Shown: positions 1 to 7,715 of the stretch, one piece after another | How the letters are laid out: every line of letters begins with the position of its first letter | How positions within the stretch are numbered: the first letter of the stretch is position 1 | Source: RGIG4034 sp045628945 | GTDB taxonomy: Bacteria; Bacillota; Clostridia; Lachnospirales; Lachnospiraceae | DNA length: 64,000 nucleotides | Assembly: GCA_045628945.1 (NCBI GenBank) | Contig: JAZQQG010000041.1 | Coordinates: 60,424-124,423 of the forward strand | Reading direction: 5' to 3' | Notes under the pieces: model-generated | Told to the model about the DNA's origin: nothing | Database searches by the model: none | The model's input: the letters and a program-made list of their open reading frames with translations, nothing else | Program-made: the position numbers and the translations under genes

Positions 1-306
1 CCGACGCAGACTCGTATCGTGCACGATTTGTTGGCGATGCATTGCAAGGGATGTCATGTGGTAATTAAACCCCATCCGCATGATCGGGTGGATTATGTAA
101 CGGAATTTCCGGAGGCAATTGTTCTCCCGGCCCGTTTTCCGATTGAAATTCTTCGATATGTTTCGGGAATTCATTTCGCAAAAGCGTACTCGATTGTCTC
201 TACGGCGATGGAATCCTTATCATTTGTGGAAGAAAAGATTAATCTTGGTGTGGAATTCTGGGATGCCTATGAACCACATGAATTGCATTCATTTACTAAT
301 TTTTGA
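1..306 (+). CDS. Sialyltransferase-like (GT52-type) glycosyltransferase, C-terminal fragment
   Basis: The frame is open from the first base, so the 5' part lies outside the window; about 101 residues remain. The visible motif KPHPHDRVDY resembles the HP motif of bacterial sialyltransferase and polysialyltransferase families (GT52 and relatives). It is followed by a P-x-E-I-L segment and by SIVSTAMESL, which resembles the conserved Ser/Thr stretch that closes the nucleotide pocket in those enzymes. By family knowledge such enzymes transfer nonulosonic acids from a CMP donor in the cytoplasm. That it sits close to a PseB/PseC-type pair is consistent with a nonulosonate acceptor pathway, but that is inference. 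The fragment is too short to exclude another GT-B family that uses an HP motif. Confidence 0.45.
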   Translation, partial: PTQTRIVHDLLAMHCKGCHVVIKPHPHDRVDYVTEFPEAIVLPARFPIEILRYVSGIHFAKAYSIVSTAMESLSFVEEKINLGVEFWDAYEPHELHSFTNF

Positions 307-324
307 TGAGTTGGATAGAACGAT

Positions 325-2061
325 ATGAAAATAATAAAAAAAATACGTGTCCTTTTGGACCGTAAACAAAAACTGAATCTAGTCTACCTGATTTTTTTGA
401 TGCTTGTTAGTGCGATTCTGGAGGCGGCCAGCATTACGCTTATCTTCCCGGTTATTCAAACGATTATTGAACCCGGAGCGGTGGAAAAGGGCATTACGGG
501 GTGGCTGTATCGTCTTCTTGGCTGCAAAGACATCACATCCTTTGTGGTCATCGTAATGGTCGGAATGATTGTGGCTTTTGTCATCAAAAACCTGTTTTTG
601 TTGTATGAGCAGAAGGCGTTGTTCTCTTTTGTTTATTCGAATCAGTATCGTATGTCGAAGCGGATGATGAATCTGTATCTACATAAGGACTATGAGTCCT
701 ATCTGAATGCGGACTCGGCGGTGATTCTTCGTGTGGTTACCACGGATGTCAGCAACATGTTCTACTACATTCTGGCATTGATGCAGTTGATTTCGGAAAT
801 CGTTATGTTTGTGGTGCTGGCGGTCTTGATGCTTGCGACGAATGCGCTTATGACGCTGATTGTGGCGACGGTTTTGTTGATTACCCTGCTCGTAATCAAG
901 AGACTGATTAAACCTACGGTGCGACGGTCCGGACAGGAGAATCAGGATTATTACAGTGCACAGCTTAAGTGGATTAATCAGTCCATTGTCGGAATTAAGG
1001 ATGTGAAGATTGCGGGACGTGAGAGCTATTTTATGGACCGGTTTGATGAGAACGGGCGTGCCTATGTGGCAGCGATTCAGCGTTATAATATCCTTGGCGC
1101 CACACCGCGCCTTTTGATTGAGACCATTTGTATTGCGGCGGTGCTTGGCTATCTGATTTTTATGGTGGTTACCGGAAGCGATGTGACTTCCATGACGTCC
1201 GTAATGGCATTGCTTGCGCTGGCTATTGCTCGACTGATGCCTTGCGCGAATCGAATCAATAATCATTTGACCAGTCTTGCCTACTTCGAACCGTTCTTCT
1301 TAGGCGTGAGCGACAGCCTGCAGGAGGATATTCATTCGGAGACGGCCAATTCGGAATTTGACACCTGGGAGACGGCAGAGATTATGCCGGTTCATGAGAA
1401 AGTATCGCTTCGGAATATTACCTATGCGTATCCCGGTACGGAAAAGAAGATTTTTGATTGCGCTTCGGTAGATTTCCCGGCGGGGAAGAGCGTTGGCATT
1501 GTCGGAAGCAGCGGCGCCGGGAAAACAACGCTTGTGGATGTGCTGCTTGGTCTTTTGCAACCGTCGGAGGGAACCGTACTGGCGGATGATGTGGATGTTC
1601 GGACGAATTATCACGGATTCCTCAAGAATGTCGGGTATATCCCACAGAATATTTTTATGGTGGATGATACCATTGAAAAGAATGTTGCTTTTGGCGTTGC
1701 GGAGGATAAGATTGACAAGGCCAAGGTAAGACGTGCGTTGGAAGAAGCAAGATTAACAGAGTTTGTGGATTCGTTGCCGGAGGGAGATCAGACGAAGATC
1801 GGAGAACGCGGAATTCGTATTTCCGGTGGTCAAAGACAGCGAATCGGTATTGCGAGAGCAATCTATGAGGACCCGGAGATTCTAATTCTGGATGAGGCTA
1901 CGTCCGCGCTGGATAATGAGACAGAGAGTGCAATTATGGAGTCGATTAACAGCTTTCTGGGTAAGAAGACATTAATCATCATCGCACATCGTCTTCAGAC
2001 GATTGAGAAATGCGATCTCGTCTATCGGGTACGAGATGGTAAGATTGAACGGGAGAGATAA
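325..2061 (+). CDS. PglK/MsbA-like ABC exporter, membrane and ATPase fused
   Basis: A 578-residue half-transporter, presumably a homodimer, that by family would flip lipid-linked oligosaccharide across the membrane. The first ~330 residues hold about six membrane segments; the ATPase follows with Walker A GSSGAGKTT near residue 394, signature ISGGQRQ near 502, Walker B LILDEATSALD near 520 and the switch His in AHRLQT near 553. It starts 18 bases after the preceding glycosyltransferase stop with only a weak Shine-Dalgarno (GGATAG), suggesting coupling. A clear paralogue lies at 23478-25229; both share the membrane motif RLMPCA-R and the same C-terminal ending. The last 40 bases overlap the minus-strand gene that ends at 2022. 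Substrate unknown; a peptide or lipid A-like exporter is less likely given the context. Confidence 0.85.
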   Translation: MKIIKKIRVLLDRKQKLNLVYLIFLMLVSAILEAASITLIFPVIQTIIEPGAVEKGITGWLYRLLGCKDITSFVVIVMVGMIVAFVIKNLFLLYEQKALFSFVYSNQYRMSKRMMNLYLHKDYESYLNADSAVILRVVTTDVSNMFYYILALMQLISEIVMFVVLAVLMLATNALMTLIVATVLLITLLVIKRLIKPTVRRSGQENQDYYSAQLKWINQSIVGIKDVKIAGRESYFMDRFDENGRAYVAAIQRYNILGATPRLLIETICIAAVLGYLIFMVVTGSDVTSMTSVMALLALAIARLMPCANRINNHLTSLAYFEPFFLGVSDSLQEDIHSETANSEFDTWETAEIMPVHEKVSLRNITYAYPGTEKKIFDCASVDFPAGKSVGIVGSSGAGKTTLVDVLLGLLQPSEGTVLADDVDVRTNYHGFLKNVGYIPQNIFMVDDTIEKNVAFGVAEDKIDKAKVRRALEEARLTEFVDSLPEGDQTKIGERGIRISGGQRQRIGIARAIYEDPEILILDEATSALDNETESAIMESINSFLGKKTLIIIAHRLQTIEKCDLVYRVRDGKIERER

Positions 2062-2951
2062 GCACCGGCGGATAAGATAATGCCGACGGCAATCCATAAG
2101 ATACCGGTGGTTCCGATGATGTCGGTAACCGGTTCTTCAATGCTGGCAATCAAGCTGGCACCCATTCCGATGCGGTGCGCAAGCTTGGTGCTGAGAGAAG
2201 TGAATAAGAAGCGGAATACGATAATGGCGATTCCGCACACGGCACAAAGTATACCGCTGCATAAGAGTGCGCGGTATATTTTTTTGCGATGAAGAATGAT
2301 TAAGAGTAAGAGTGAACCTGCGAAAAAGACAAAATGAAGGACGGACGTCTTCATGGAAGCAAAACGGGACAATCTTGCCTGGGATATTCCGATCTTACGG
2401 CAAAGCTCTTCGGCAGTCAGGTCGTCGAACATCTCGATGCTTTCAAAGTAATCACGAAGGACCGCAATATCGCGTTCGGTATAGTAACGGCCTTCTGTCG
2501 CATCGCCGATGGCCTGGATGTTGTCGGCAACGAAGTCCATGAACTCATCGCTGGTAAAGGCACCCTCATGGGTGTTGTGAAGGATATCGCGAGCGTAATC
2601 CTTTAACTTCTTGCTGACTAGGGACGCGAAGTCTGTGTTATCGATGACTGCAGCCACTGAATCCTTGTTGACAACGAATTCTTCCAGATATTCCACGTCG
2701 TAACGCTCTTCAAAATAGAGAACAATCCACTCATCCATGGTGGTGTCATGACTGCTTACGGATAATCGTGCGGCAATCTTGTCCATGGTATCATCCTTGA
2801 GTGAATTTCGCAAAATGTTGGAGGCGTTGCTGACTAAAAGCGTTGCAACGGCAGTTCCGATTAACAGGATGTTGGCTATAACAAAGAGAACGCGTTTGAT
2901 GACGGTTACGATACGGGAACCGTCCGTCGGCTTCTGGATATCAGTGCTCAT
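2022..2951 (-). CDS. Membrane protein of unknown function
   Basis: I do not recognise a family. The 309-residue product has one N-terminal membrane segment (about residues 18-40), a roughly 160-residue hydrophilic, acid-rich region presumably outside the cell, and three membrane segments in the last 110 residues. The start at 2951 is chosen because AAGGA lies 7 bases before it; an in-frame ATG at 2966 has no such site. The gene runs opposite to everything around it and its last 40 bases overlap the end of the ABC exporter gene. A possible promoter lies at 3034-3062. Nothing in it points to catalysis; a regulatory or envelope-sensing role would be a guess. Confidence 0.7.
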   Translation of the reverse strand: MSTDIQKPTDGSRIVTVIKRVLFVIANILLIGTAVATLLVSNASNILRNSLKDDTMDKIAARLSVSSHDTTMDEWIVLYFEERYDVEYLEEFVVNKDSVAAVIDNTDFASLVSKKLKDYARDILHNTHEGAFTSDEFMDFVADNIQAIGDATEGRYYTERDIAVLRDYFESIEMFDDLTAEELCRKIGISQARLSRFASMKTSVLHFVFFAGSLLLLIILHRKKIYRALLCSGILCAVCGIAIIVFRFLFTSLSTKLAHRIGMGASLIASIEEPVTDIIGTTGILWIAVGIILSAGAYLSRSILPSRTR

Positions 2952-3033
2952 AGGGTTGTCCTTCATAAAAAATAACTTGGATTATCAGCGGATTCCTTTG
3001 GCATTTCGGAATGAAAGAACCGCCTAATTGGAA

Positions 3034-3062
3034 ATACTACTCCGTAATAGTAGAAAAGGCAA
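3034..3062 (-). promoter_or_regulatory. Possible sigma-A promoter for the 2951-2022 gene
   Basis: On the minus strand TTGCCT (3062-3057) and TAGTAT (3039-3034) are separated by 17 bases, about 80 bases before the gene start. Both boxes depart from consensus, so this is a moderate call. Confidence 0.4.
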
Positions 3063-3104
3063 GAAAAAAATGCTTTTTGAAGTCGGAATCGGGAAGCGGT
3101 AACA

Positions 3105-3134
3105 TTGACACTTGCGTGTGCAGTGATGTATAAT
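3105..3134 (+). promoter_or_regulatory. Sigma-A promoter of the 32-kb polysaccharide operon
   Basis: TTGACA at 3105-3110 and TATAAT at 3129-3134 match both consensus boxes exactly with an 18-base spacer. Transcription would start near 3141 and read through the leader peptide frame into the GT2 gene. It is the only strong plus-strand promoter I see before the terminator at 35320. Confidence 0.8.
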
Positions 3135-3170
3135 CAGCATGTATGCGTATGCGATAGGGAGGGGAATACT

Positions 3171-3242
3171 ATGCTTTTTTGCCTCCGAGATTACGCAAAA
3201 ACAGCAGGAGAATTTCAAAAAAAGGATGGCAATCAAGCTTAG
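3171..3242 (+). CDS. Possible 23-residue leader peptide
   Basis: An ATG at 3171 stands 6 bases after the strong Shine-Dalgarno AGGGAGGGG (3156-3164). The frame encodes MLFCLRDYAKTAGEF and eight further residues, ending in a TAG at 3240-3242. It overlaps the first 17 bases of the GT2 gene in another frame. The GT2 start at 3226 has only a distant AGGAG, so its translation may depend on ribosomes that finish this small frame. No run of one amino acid is present, so classical attenuation is not indicated. It may also be a chance frame. Confidence 0.4.
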   Translation: MLFCLRDYAKTAGEFQKKDGNQA

Positions 3243-4260
3243 CATAATCGTTGCTGTTTACAACATGTTCGCGGACGGGGTATTGGCCTATTGCATGAAT
3301 TCTCTTTTGCAACAGGACCTGGACGAGGAGTACGAGGTGATTGCGGTGGACGATTGCTCCACGGATGCTTCGCTGGAGGTGTTGCGAGAATTGCAAAAAA
3401 AATACCCGAACCGGTTGGTTGTCCTTAGCACGCCGGAGAACCTGCGACAGGGCGGAGCGCGGAATGTCGGACTGGAGGCGGCAAGAGGCGAATGGGTCGG
3501 CTTCATTGATTCCGATGACTGGTACCATCCCACAGCTTATCGAAGGATGTTAGCTATGGCGGAGGAGACCGGAGCGGATCTGGTCGGATGTCAGTATGTG
3601 ATGACTACAGTGCAATCTATGGTCGTTCCGGAATGGCAGGCACCGGTTATGCGAACGCAGACCGGGGAGATGGATGACGAACGCAGAGGCAATATGATTC
3701 TGCAGGGTGGCAGCATGATGACGAAGATTTATCGTCGATCGGTCATTGAGGAATTTCATCTTCGTTTTCCTGAAAAGATGTTCTATGAAGACAATGTGGC
3801 CGCGCCACTATGGTATCTGAGATTCCGACACTACGAGAGAATTGACGAACCGCTCTATTACTACTATCAGCGACCGACCTCAACGGTGCATACCGTTTCG
3901 ATACCGCGTCTGCGCAATCGAATGGAGGCGGGACTACGTCTGTTAGAGGCGTTTCGGGACAACGGGTATTATGAAACCTACCATGCACAATTGATGCAGG
4001 TGTTTACGCGAATCTATTATGTGAATACACTGTTTTCTTACCTGCAGAGTTGTAAGTGGATTCGAATCGGCCTGCTGCGGGAATTGCGAAAGACTATGCT
4101 GCAGGAGTTCCCGAACTTTCAGGAGAGTGAATACTTTGCTGAAGAGTACGATGCGGAACAGAAAAAGATGATTGCGATGCATATGAAGCATCCGGTGCGG
4201 TTCTTAATCTATGACCGATTACTTCGGGTTTATCGACGGTTACGTTATGGCAAACGGTGA
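3226..4260 (+). CDS. Glycosyltransferase family 2
   Basis: A 344-residue GT-A enzyme expected to transfer a sugar from a nucleotide donor to a lipid-linked acceptor at the cytoplasmic face. The N-terminus KLSIIVAVYN, the nucleotide-binding VDDCSTD and the metal-binding DSDDW (near residue 93) are typical of GT2; the later MFYEDN carries the usual acidic residue of the acceptor side. No membrane segment is evident. The start at 3226 fits the family N-terminus; AGGAG lies 15 bases upstream, which is long, and a small frame with a far better ribosome site overlaps it. It is the first full-size gene after the promoter at 3105. Donor and linkage cannot be read from the sequence. Confidence 0.85.
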   Translation: MAIKLSIIVAVYNMFADGVLAYCMNSLLQQDLDEEYEVIAVDDCSTDASLEVLRELQKKYPNRLVVLSTPENLRQGGARNVGLEAARGEWVGFIDSDDWYHPTAYRRMLAMAEETGADLVGCQYVMTTVQSMVVPEWQAPVMRTQTGEMDDERRGNMILQGGSMMTKIYRRSVIEEFHLRFPEKMFYEDNVAAPLWYLRFRHYERIDEPLYYYYQRPTSTVHTVSIPRLRNRMEAGLRLLEAFRDNGYYETYHAQLMQVFTRIYYVNTLFSYLQSCKWIRIGLLRELRKTMLQEFPNFQESEYFAEEYDAEQKKMIAMHMKHPVRFLIYDRLLRVYRRLRYGKR

Positions 4261-4328
4261 CTGGCAGAACAGAATATACAAACGAAATACAAAATACAAG
4301 AAAACCTAGTGGGAAAAGGAGATTACAA

Positions 4329-5330
4329 ATGGCTTTATTGGATGACAAGACAATTCTGGTAACCGGAGGTACCGGTTCCTTCGGTAAGTGCTTTACAAAA
4401 TATGTGTTAACGCACTACAACCCGAAGAAGATTATTATTTACTCCCGTGACGAGTTCAAGCAGTTTATCATGGGCAACGAATTCAAGGAGTACAAGTCCA
4501 AGCTTCGCTTCTTCATCGGTGATGTTCGCGACAAGGAGCGTATGATGCGCGCTTTCGAGAATGTAGATTATGTGATTCATGCCGCAGCCATGAAACAGGT
4601 GCCTGCTTGCGAGTACAACCCTGCAGAGGCAATCAAGACGAATATTCACGGCGCACAGAATGTAATTGACTGCGCATTGGATTGCGGCGTTAAGAAGGTA
4701 GTAGCACTTTCCACCGATAAGGCGGTAAATCCCGTAAATCTCTACGGTGGCACGAAGTTAGTATCCGATAAACTCTTTATTGCAGCCAATGCTTATGTTG
4801 GTGACAAGGATACGAATTTTTCCATCGTTCGTTACGGTAATGTTGCTGGAAGCCGTGGCTCGGTCATTCCTTTCTTTGCGAAGATTATGACAAACGGAAG
4901 CAAGACACTACCGATTACCGATTACCGTATGACTCGTTTCTGGATTAGCTTGGAACAGGGCGTAGAGCTGGTAATCAAGGCATTGGAGGAAGCGAAGGGT
5001 GGTGAGACTTTCATTAGCAAGATTCCGTCCTTCAAGATTACTGATCTTGCAAAGGCAATGTGTGAGGATTGTGAGATGCCTGAGGTAGGTATCCGCGAGG
5101 GTGAGAAGCTCCATGAGATTATGGTTACGGTGGAAGACTCCATGACGACCTATGAATACGATAAGCACATTATTGTATATCCCCAGATGCAATGGAACGA
5201 GTCCAGACGTGCGATTCCTACCGGCAAAAAAGTACCGGAAGGCTTCTCCTATTCCTCCGGGAACAATACGGAATGGCTGAGTGTAGAAGAGATTCGTGAA
5301 TTATTGAGGACAGTTCATTACGAACTGTAA
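4329..5330 (+). CDS. pseB: UDP-GlcNAc 4,6-dehydratase (inverting), PseB-like
   Basis: A 333-residue short-chain dehydrogenase-type enzyme. Family members convert UDP-GlcNAc to UDP-2-acetamido-2,6-dideoxy-beta-L-arabino-hexos-4-ulose. The NAD-binding GGTGSFG is at residues 13-19, the catalytic tyrosine and lysine lie in NLYGGTK near 137-143, and AAAMKQVPACEYNP and RYGNVAGSRGSV are hallmarks of the soluble PseB/FlaA1 group, distinct from the membrane-bound CapD-like protein at 13664. Start chosen at 4329 because AAGGAG (4316-4321) lies 7 bases upstream. The transaminase gene follows directly, as in pseudaminic acid loci. The later Pse enzymes (PseH, PseG, PseI, PseF) are not in the window. Confidence 0.85.
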   Translation: MALLDDKTILVTGGTGSFGKCFTKYVLTHYNPKKIIIYSRDEFKQFIMGNEFKEYKSKLRFFIGDVRDKERMMRAFENVDYVIHAAAMKQVPACEYNPAEAIKTNIHGAQNVIDCALDCGVKKVVALSTDKAVNPVNLYGGTKLVSDKLFIAANAYVGDKDTNFSIVRYGNVAGSRGSVIPFFAKIMTNGSKTLPITDYRMTRFWISLEQGVELVIKALEEAKGGETFISKIPSFKITDLAKAMCEDCEMPEVGIREGEKLHEIMVTVEDSMTTYEYDKHIIVYPQMQWNESRRAIPTGKKVPEGFSYSSGNNTEWLSVEEIRELLRTVHYEL

Positions 5331-5341
5331 GGATGGCAGAT

Positions 5342-6535
5342 ATGGAACAGTTAGCAATTAACGGTGGAACACCGGTCCGAGATACAAAGTTATATTACGG
5401 TCATCAGTACATTGATGAGGCGGATGTGGCGGCAGTCGTGAAGGTATTGAAGAGCGATTACCTAACCTGCGGTCCGGAGATTGATCGCTTGGAAAAGCGA
5501 TTGTGTGAACTGACCGGCGCAAAATATGCGGTTGCCTGCAGCAATGGAACGGCAGCCCTGCACATTGCCTGCCAGGCAGCGGGACTTACAGTGGGGGATG
5601 AGCTGATTACCACACCGATTACCTTTGCGGCAAGCTCGAACTGTGCATTGTACTGCGGGGCCACCCCGGTGTTTGCGGATATTGACGACAAGACCTATAA
5701 TATCGACCCTTCGTCCGTAGCAGAGAAGATTACCGATAAGACCAAAGCGGTTGTGGGAGTGGACTTTACCGGCCAGGCCGTGGAACTGGATGCATTGCTT
5801 CCTCTGTGTCACGAGCGCGGGATTCTTTTGATCGAGGACGGCGCACATTCCATCGGTACTCGGTACAACGGTCGCGGAGTCGGATCCATTGCGGATATGA
5901 CAACCTTCTCGTTTCATCCGGTGAAGACGGTTACCGGCGGAGAAGGCGGCGCGGTCTTAACCAATGATCCGGAATTATACAAGAAGCTGGTGCTGTATCG
6001 TTCCCACGGAATCACCAGAGATACCACTCTTATGGAGCGGGAATCGGAAGGCCCCTGGTATTATGAGCAGGTGGCACTCGGTATGAACTATCGAATGACG
6101 GATATTCAGGCGGCATTGGTGTCCAGCCAGTTAGATAAGATCGAACGTTTTGCAAAACGCCGTCGTGAGATTGTAAATCGCTACAATGAGGCCTTTGCAA
6201 AGCTTCCCGGCGTGATTGTTCAGGAGGAGATCCCGGCATCGGATACGGTGCGTCATCTCTACATTCTTCGTTTGAATCCGGAAAAAATAACCATGAATCG
6301 TAAGGAGTTCTTCCTGGCGATGGCGGCAGAGAATATCTGTTGCAATGTACACTATATTCCGGTTTATCGCCATCCGTACTACGAAAAGCTCGGATATCCG
6401 AAGGGCTTGTGCCCGAAGGCAGAGGCACTGTACGAGAATATGATGAGCTTACCCCTTTACTATTCGATGACGGATCGTGATGTGGAGGATGTAATTCATG
6501 CAGTAACCAAGATTGTGGAGAACTGCGGCAAATAA
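5342..6535 (+). CDS. pseC: PseC-like sugar aminotransferase
   Basis: A 397-residue DegT/DnrJ/EryC1-family PLP enzyme, expected to aminate C4 of the PseB product to give UDP-4-amino-4,6-dideoxy-N-acetyl-beta-L-altrosamine. Visible features are the N-terminal LAINGGTPVR, ACSNGTAALH that binds the phosphate of PLP, the EDGAHS aspartate, and SFHPVKTVTGGEGG with the PLP lysine near residue 193. The start at 5342 has AGG 9 bases upstream; an ATG at 5333, three codons earlier, is also possible and nearly touches the pseB stop. The tight pairing with a PseB-like enzyme supports the assignment over the WecE and FdtB types encoded nearby. Confidence 0.8.
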   Translation: MEQLAINGGTPVRDTKLYYGHQYIDEADVAAVVKVLKSDYLTCGPEIDRLEKRLCELTGAKYAVACSNGTAALHIACQAAGLTVGDELITTPITFAASSNCALYCGATPVFADIDDKTYNIDPSSVAEKITDKTKAVVGVDFTGQAVELDALLPLCHERGILLIEDGAHSIGTRYNGRGVGSIADMTTFSFHPVKTVTGGEGGAVLTNDPELYKKLVLYRSHGITRDTTLMERESEGPWYYEQVALGMNYRMTDIQAALVSSQLDKIERFAKRRREIVNRYNEAFAKLPGVIVQEEIPASDTVRHLYILRLNPEKITMNRKEFFLAMAAENICCNVHYIPVYRHPYYEKLGYPKGLCPKAEALYENMMSLPLYYSMTDRDVEDVIHAVTKIVENCGK

Positions 6536-6562
6536 ATGTTTAGAAAGACTGAGGACGGTCGG

Positions 6563-7690
6563 ATGCTTGTATTTAATGAGCCCCCCTACACGGGTCGCGA
6601 ACTGGATTATGTTCGTGAAGCAATTGAAAATCATAAGATTTGCGGCGACGGACCCTTTACGGCGAAATGCAGCGCGGAGCTGGAACGTATTACGGGAACG
6701 GCGAAGGCTCTGCTTACCACTTCCTGCACCCATGCCAATGAGATGGCGGCAATCTTAGCGGGAATCGGAGCCGGCGATGAGGTGATTCTTCCGTCCTTTA
6801 CCTTTGTGTCCAGTGCGGATGCCTTTGTAATGCGTGGTGCAACCCCTGTGTTTGTGGATATTCGCCCGGATACGATGAATATTGACGAAAAACTGATTGA
6901 GGATGCAATCACTCCCCGCACCAAAGCAATTGAAGTGGTCCATTATGCCGGTGTTGGCTGTGAGATGGAAACAATCATGGAGATTGCGCACAAGCATAAC
7001 CTGATTGTAATCGAGGATGCGGCGCAGGCCATTCGTTCCACGTATCGTGGAAAGGCACTCGGTACAATCGGCGACTATGGCTGCTTAAGCTTCCACGAGA
7101 CGAAAAACGTCAGCATGGGGGAGGGTGGTGCTCTTTTCATCCGCAATCCCGAAGAGATTGAGCAGGCAGAGATTATCCGTGAGAAGGGGACGAACCGTGC
7201 AAAGTTCTTCCGGGGGCAGATTGATAAATACACCTGGATGGATTTTGGCTCCTCTTATCTTCCCAGTGAGATGAATGCTGCGTATCTTTGGGCGCAGTTG
7301 GAACTGTTGGATACGATTACCGATCGTCGTCTGGCAATCTGGAATCGCTATTATGAGGCACTTCTGCCTCTTTCAAAAGAAGGACGTATCGAACTTCCGG
7401 TCATCCCGGAGGGCTGTGAACAGAACGGTCATATGTTTTACTTAAAGACCCGGGACTTGGCGGAACGTACGGACTTCATTGCCTTCATGAAAAAGAATGA
7501 GATTATGACTCCGTTTCACTATGTGCCGCTTCATTCGGCACCTGCGGGAAGGAAGTATGGTCGTTTCCATGGAGAAGATCGTTATACGACCAGGGAGAGC
7601 GAGCGACTGGTTCGCCTTCCGATGTTCTATTCGCTTACGGATGAGGATGTTCAACGCGTAATAGATTGCATTTATCGTTTCTATCGATAG
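6563..7690 (+). CDS. wecE: dTDP-4-amino-4,6-dideoxygalactose transaminase, WecE-like
   Basis: A 375-residue PLP aminotransferase that by family aminates C4 of dTDP-4-keto-6-deoxyglucose to give dTDP-Fuc4N. The match to enterobacterial WecE/RffA runs end to end in memory: LLTTSCTHANEMAA, VHYAGVGCEM, SFHETKN with the PLP lysine near residue 180, REKGTNRAKFFRGQ and FHGEDRYTTRESERL. Start set at 6563 because GAGGA lies 7 bases upstream and the N-terminus MLVFNEPP then lines up with the family; an ATG at 6536 lacks a ribosome site. The substrate would come from RmlA/RmlB encoded at 43407 and 42241. The formyltransferase at 16693 is a candidate for modifying the product. Confidence 0.85.
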   Translation: MLVFNEPPYTGRELDYVREAIENHKICGDGPFTAKCSAELERITGTAKALLTTSCTHANEMAAILAGIGAGDEVILPSFTFVSSADAFVMRGATPVFVDIRPDTMNIDEKLIEDAITPRTKAIEVVHYAGVGCEMETIMEIAHKHNLIVIEDAAQAIRSTYRGKALGTIGDYGCLSFHETKNVSMGEGGALFIRNPEEIEQAEIIREKGTNRAKFFRGQIDKYTWMDFGSSYLPSEMNAAYLWAQLELLDTITDRRLAIWNRYYEALLPLSKEGRIELPVIPEGCEQNGHMFYLKTRDLAERTDFIAFMKKNEIMTPFHYVPLHSAPAGRKYGRFHGEDRYTTRESERLVRLPMFYSLTDEDVQRVIDCIYRFYR

Positions 7691-7715
7691 AGGGAAAGGA
7701 GCACGCCGGATTCGT

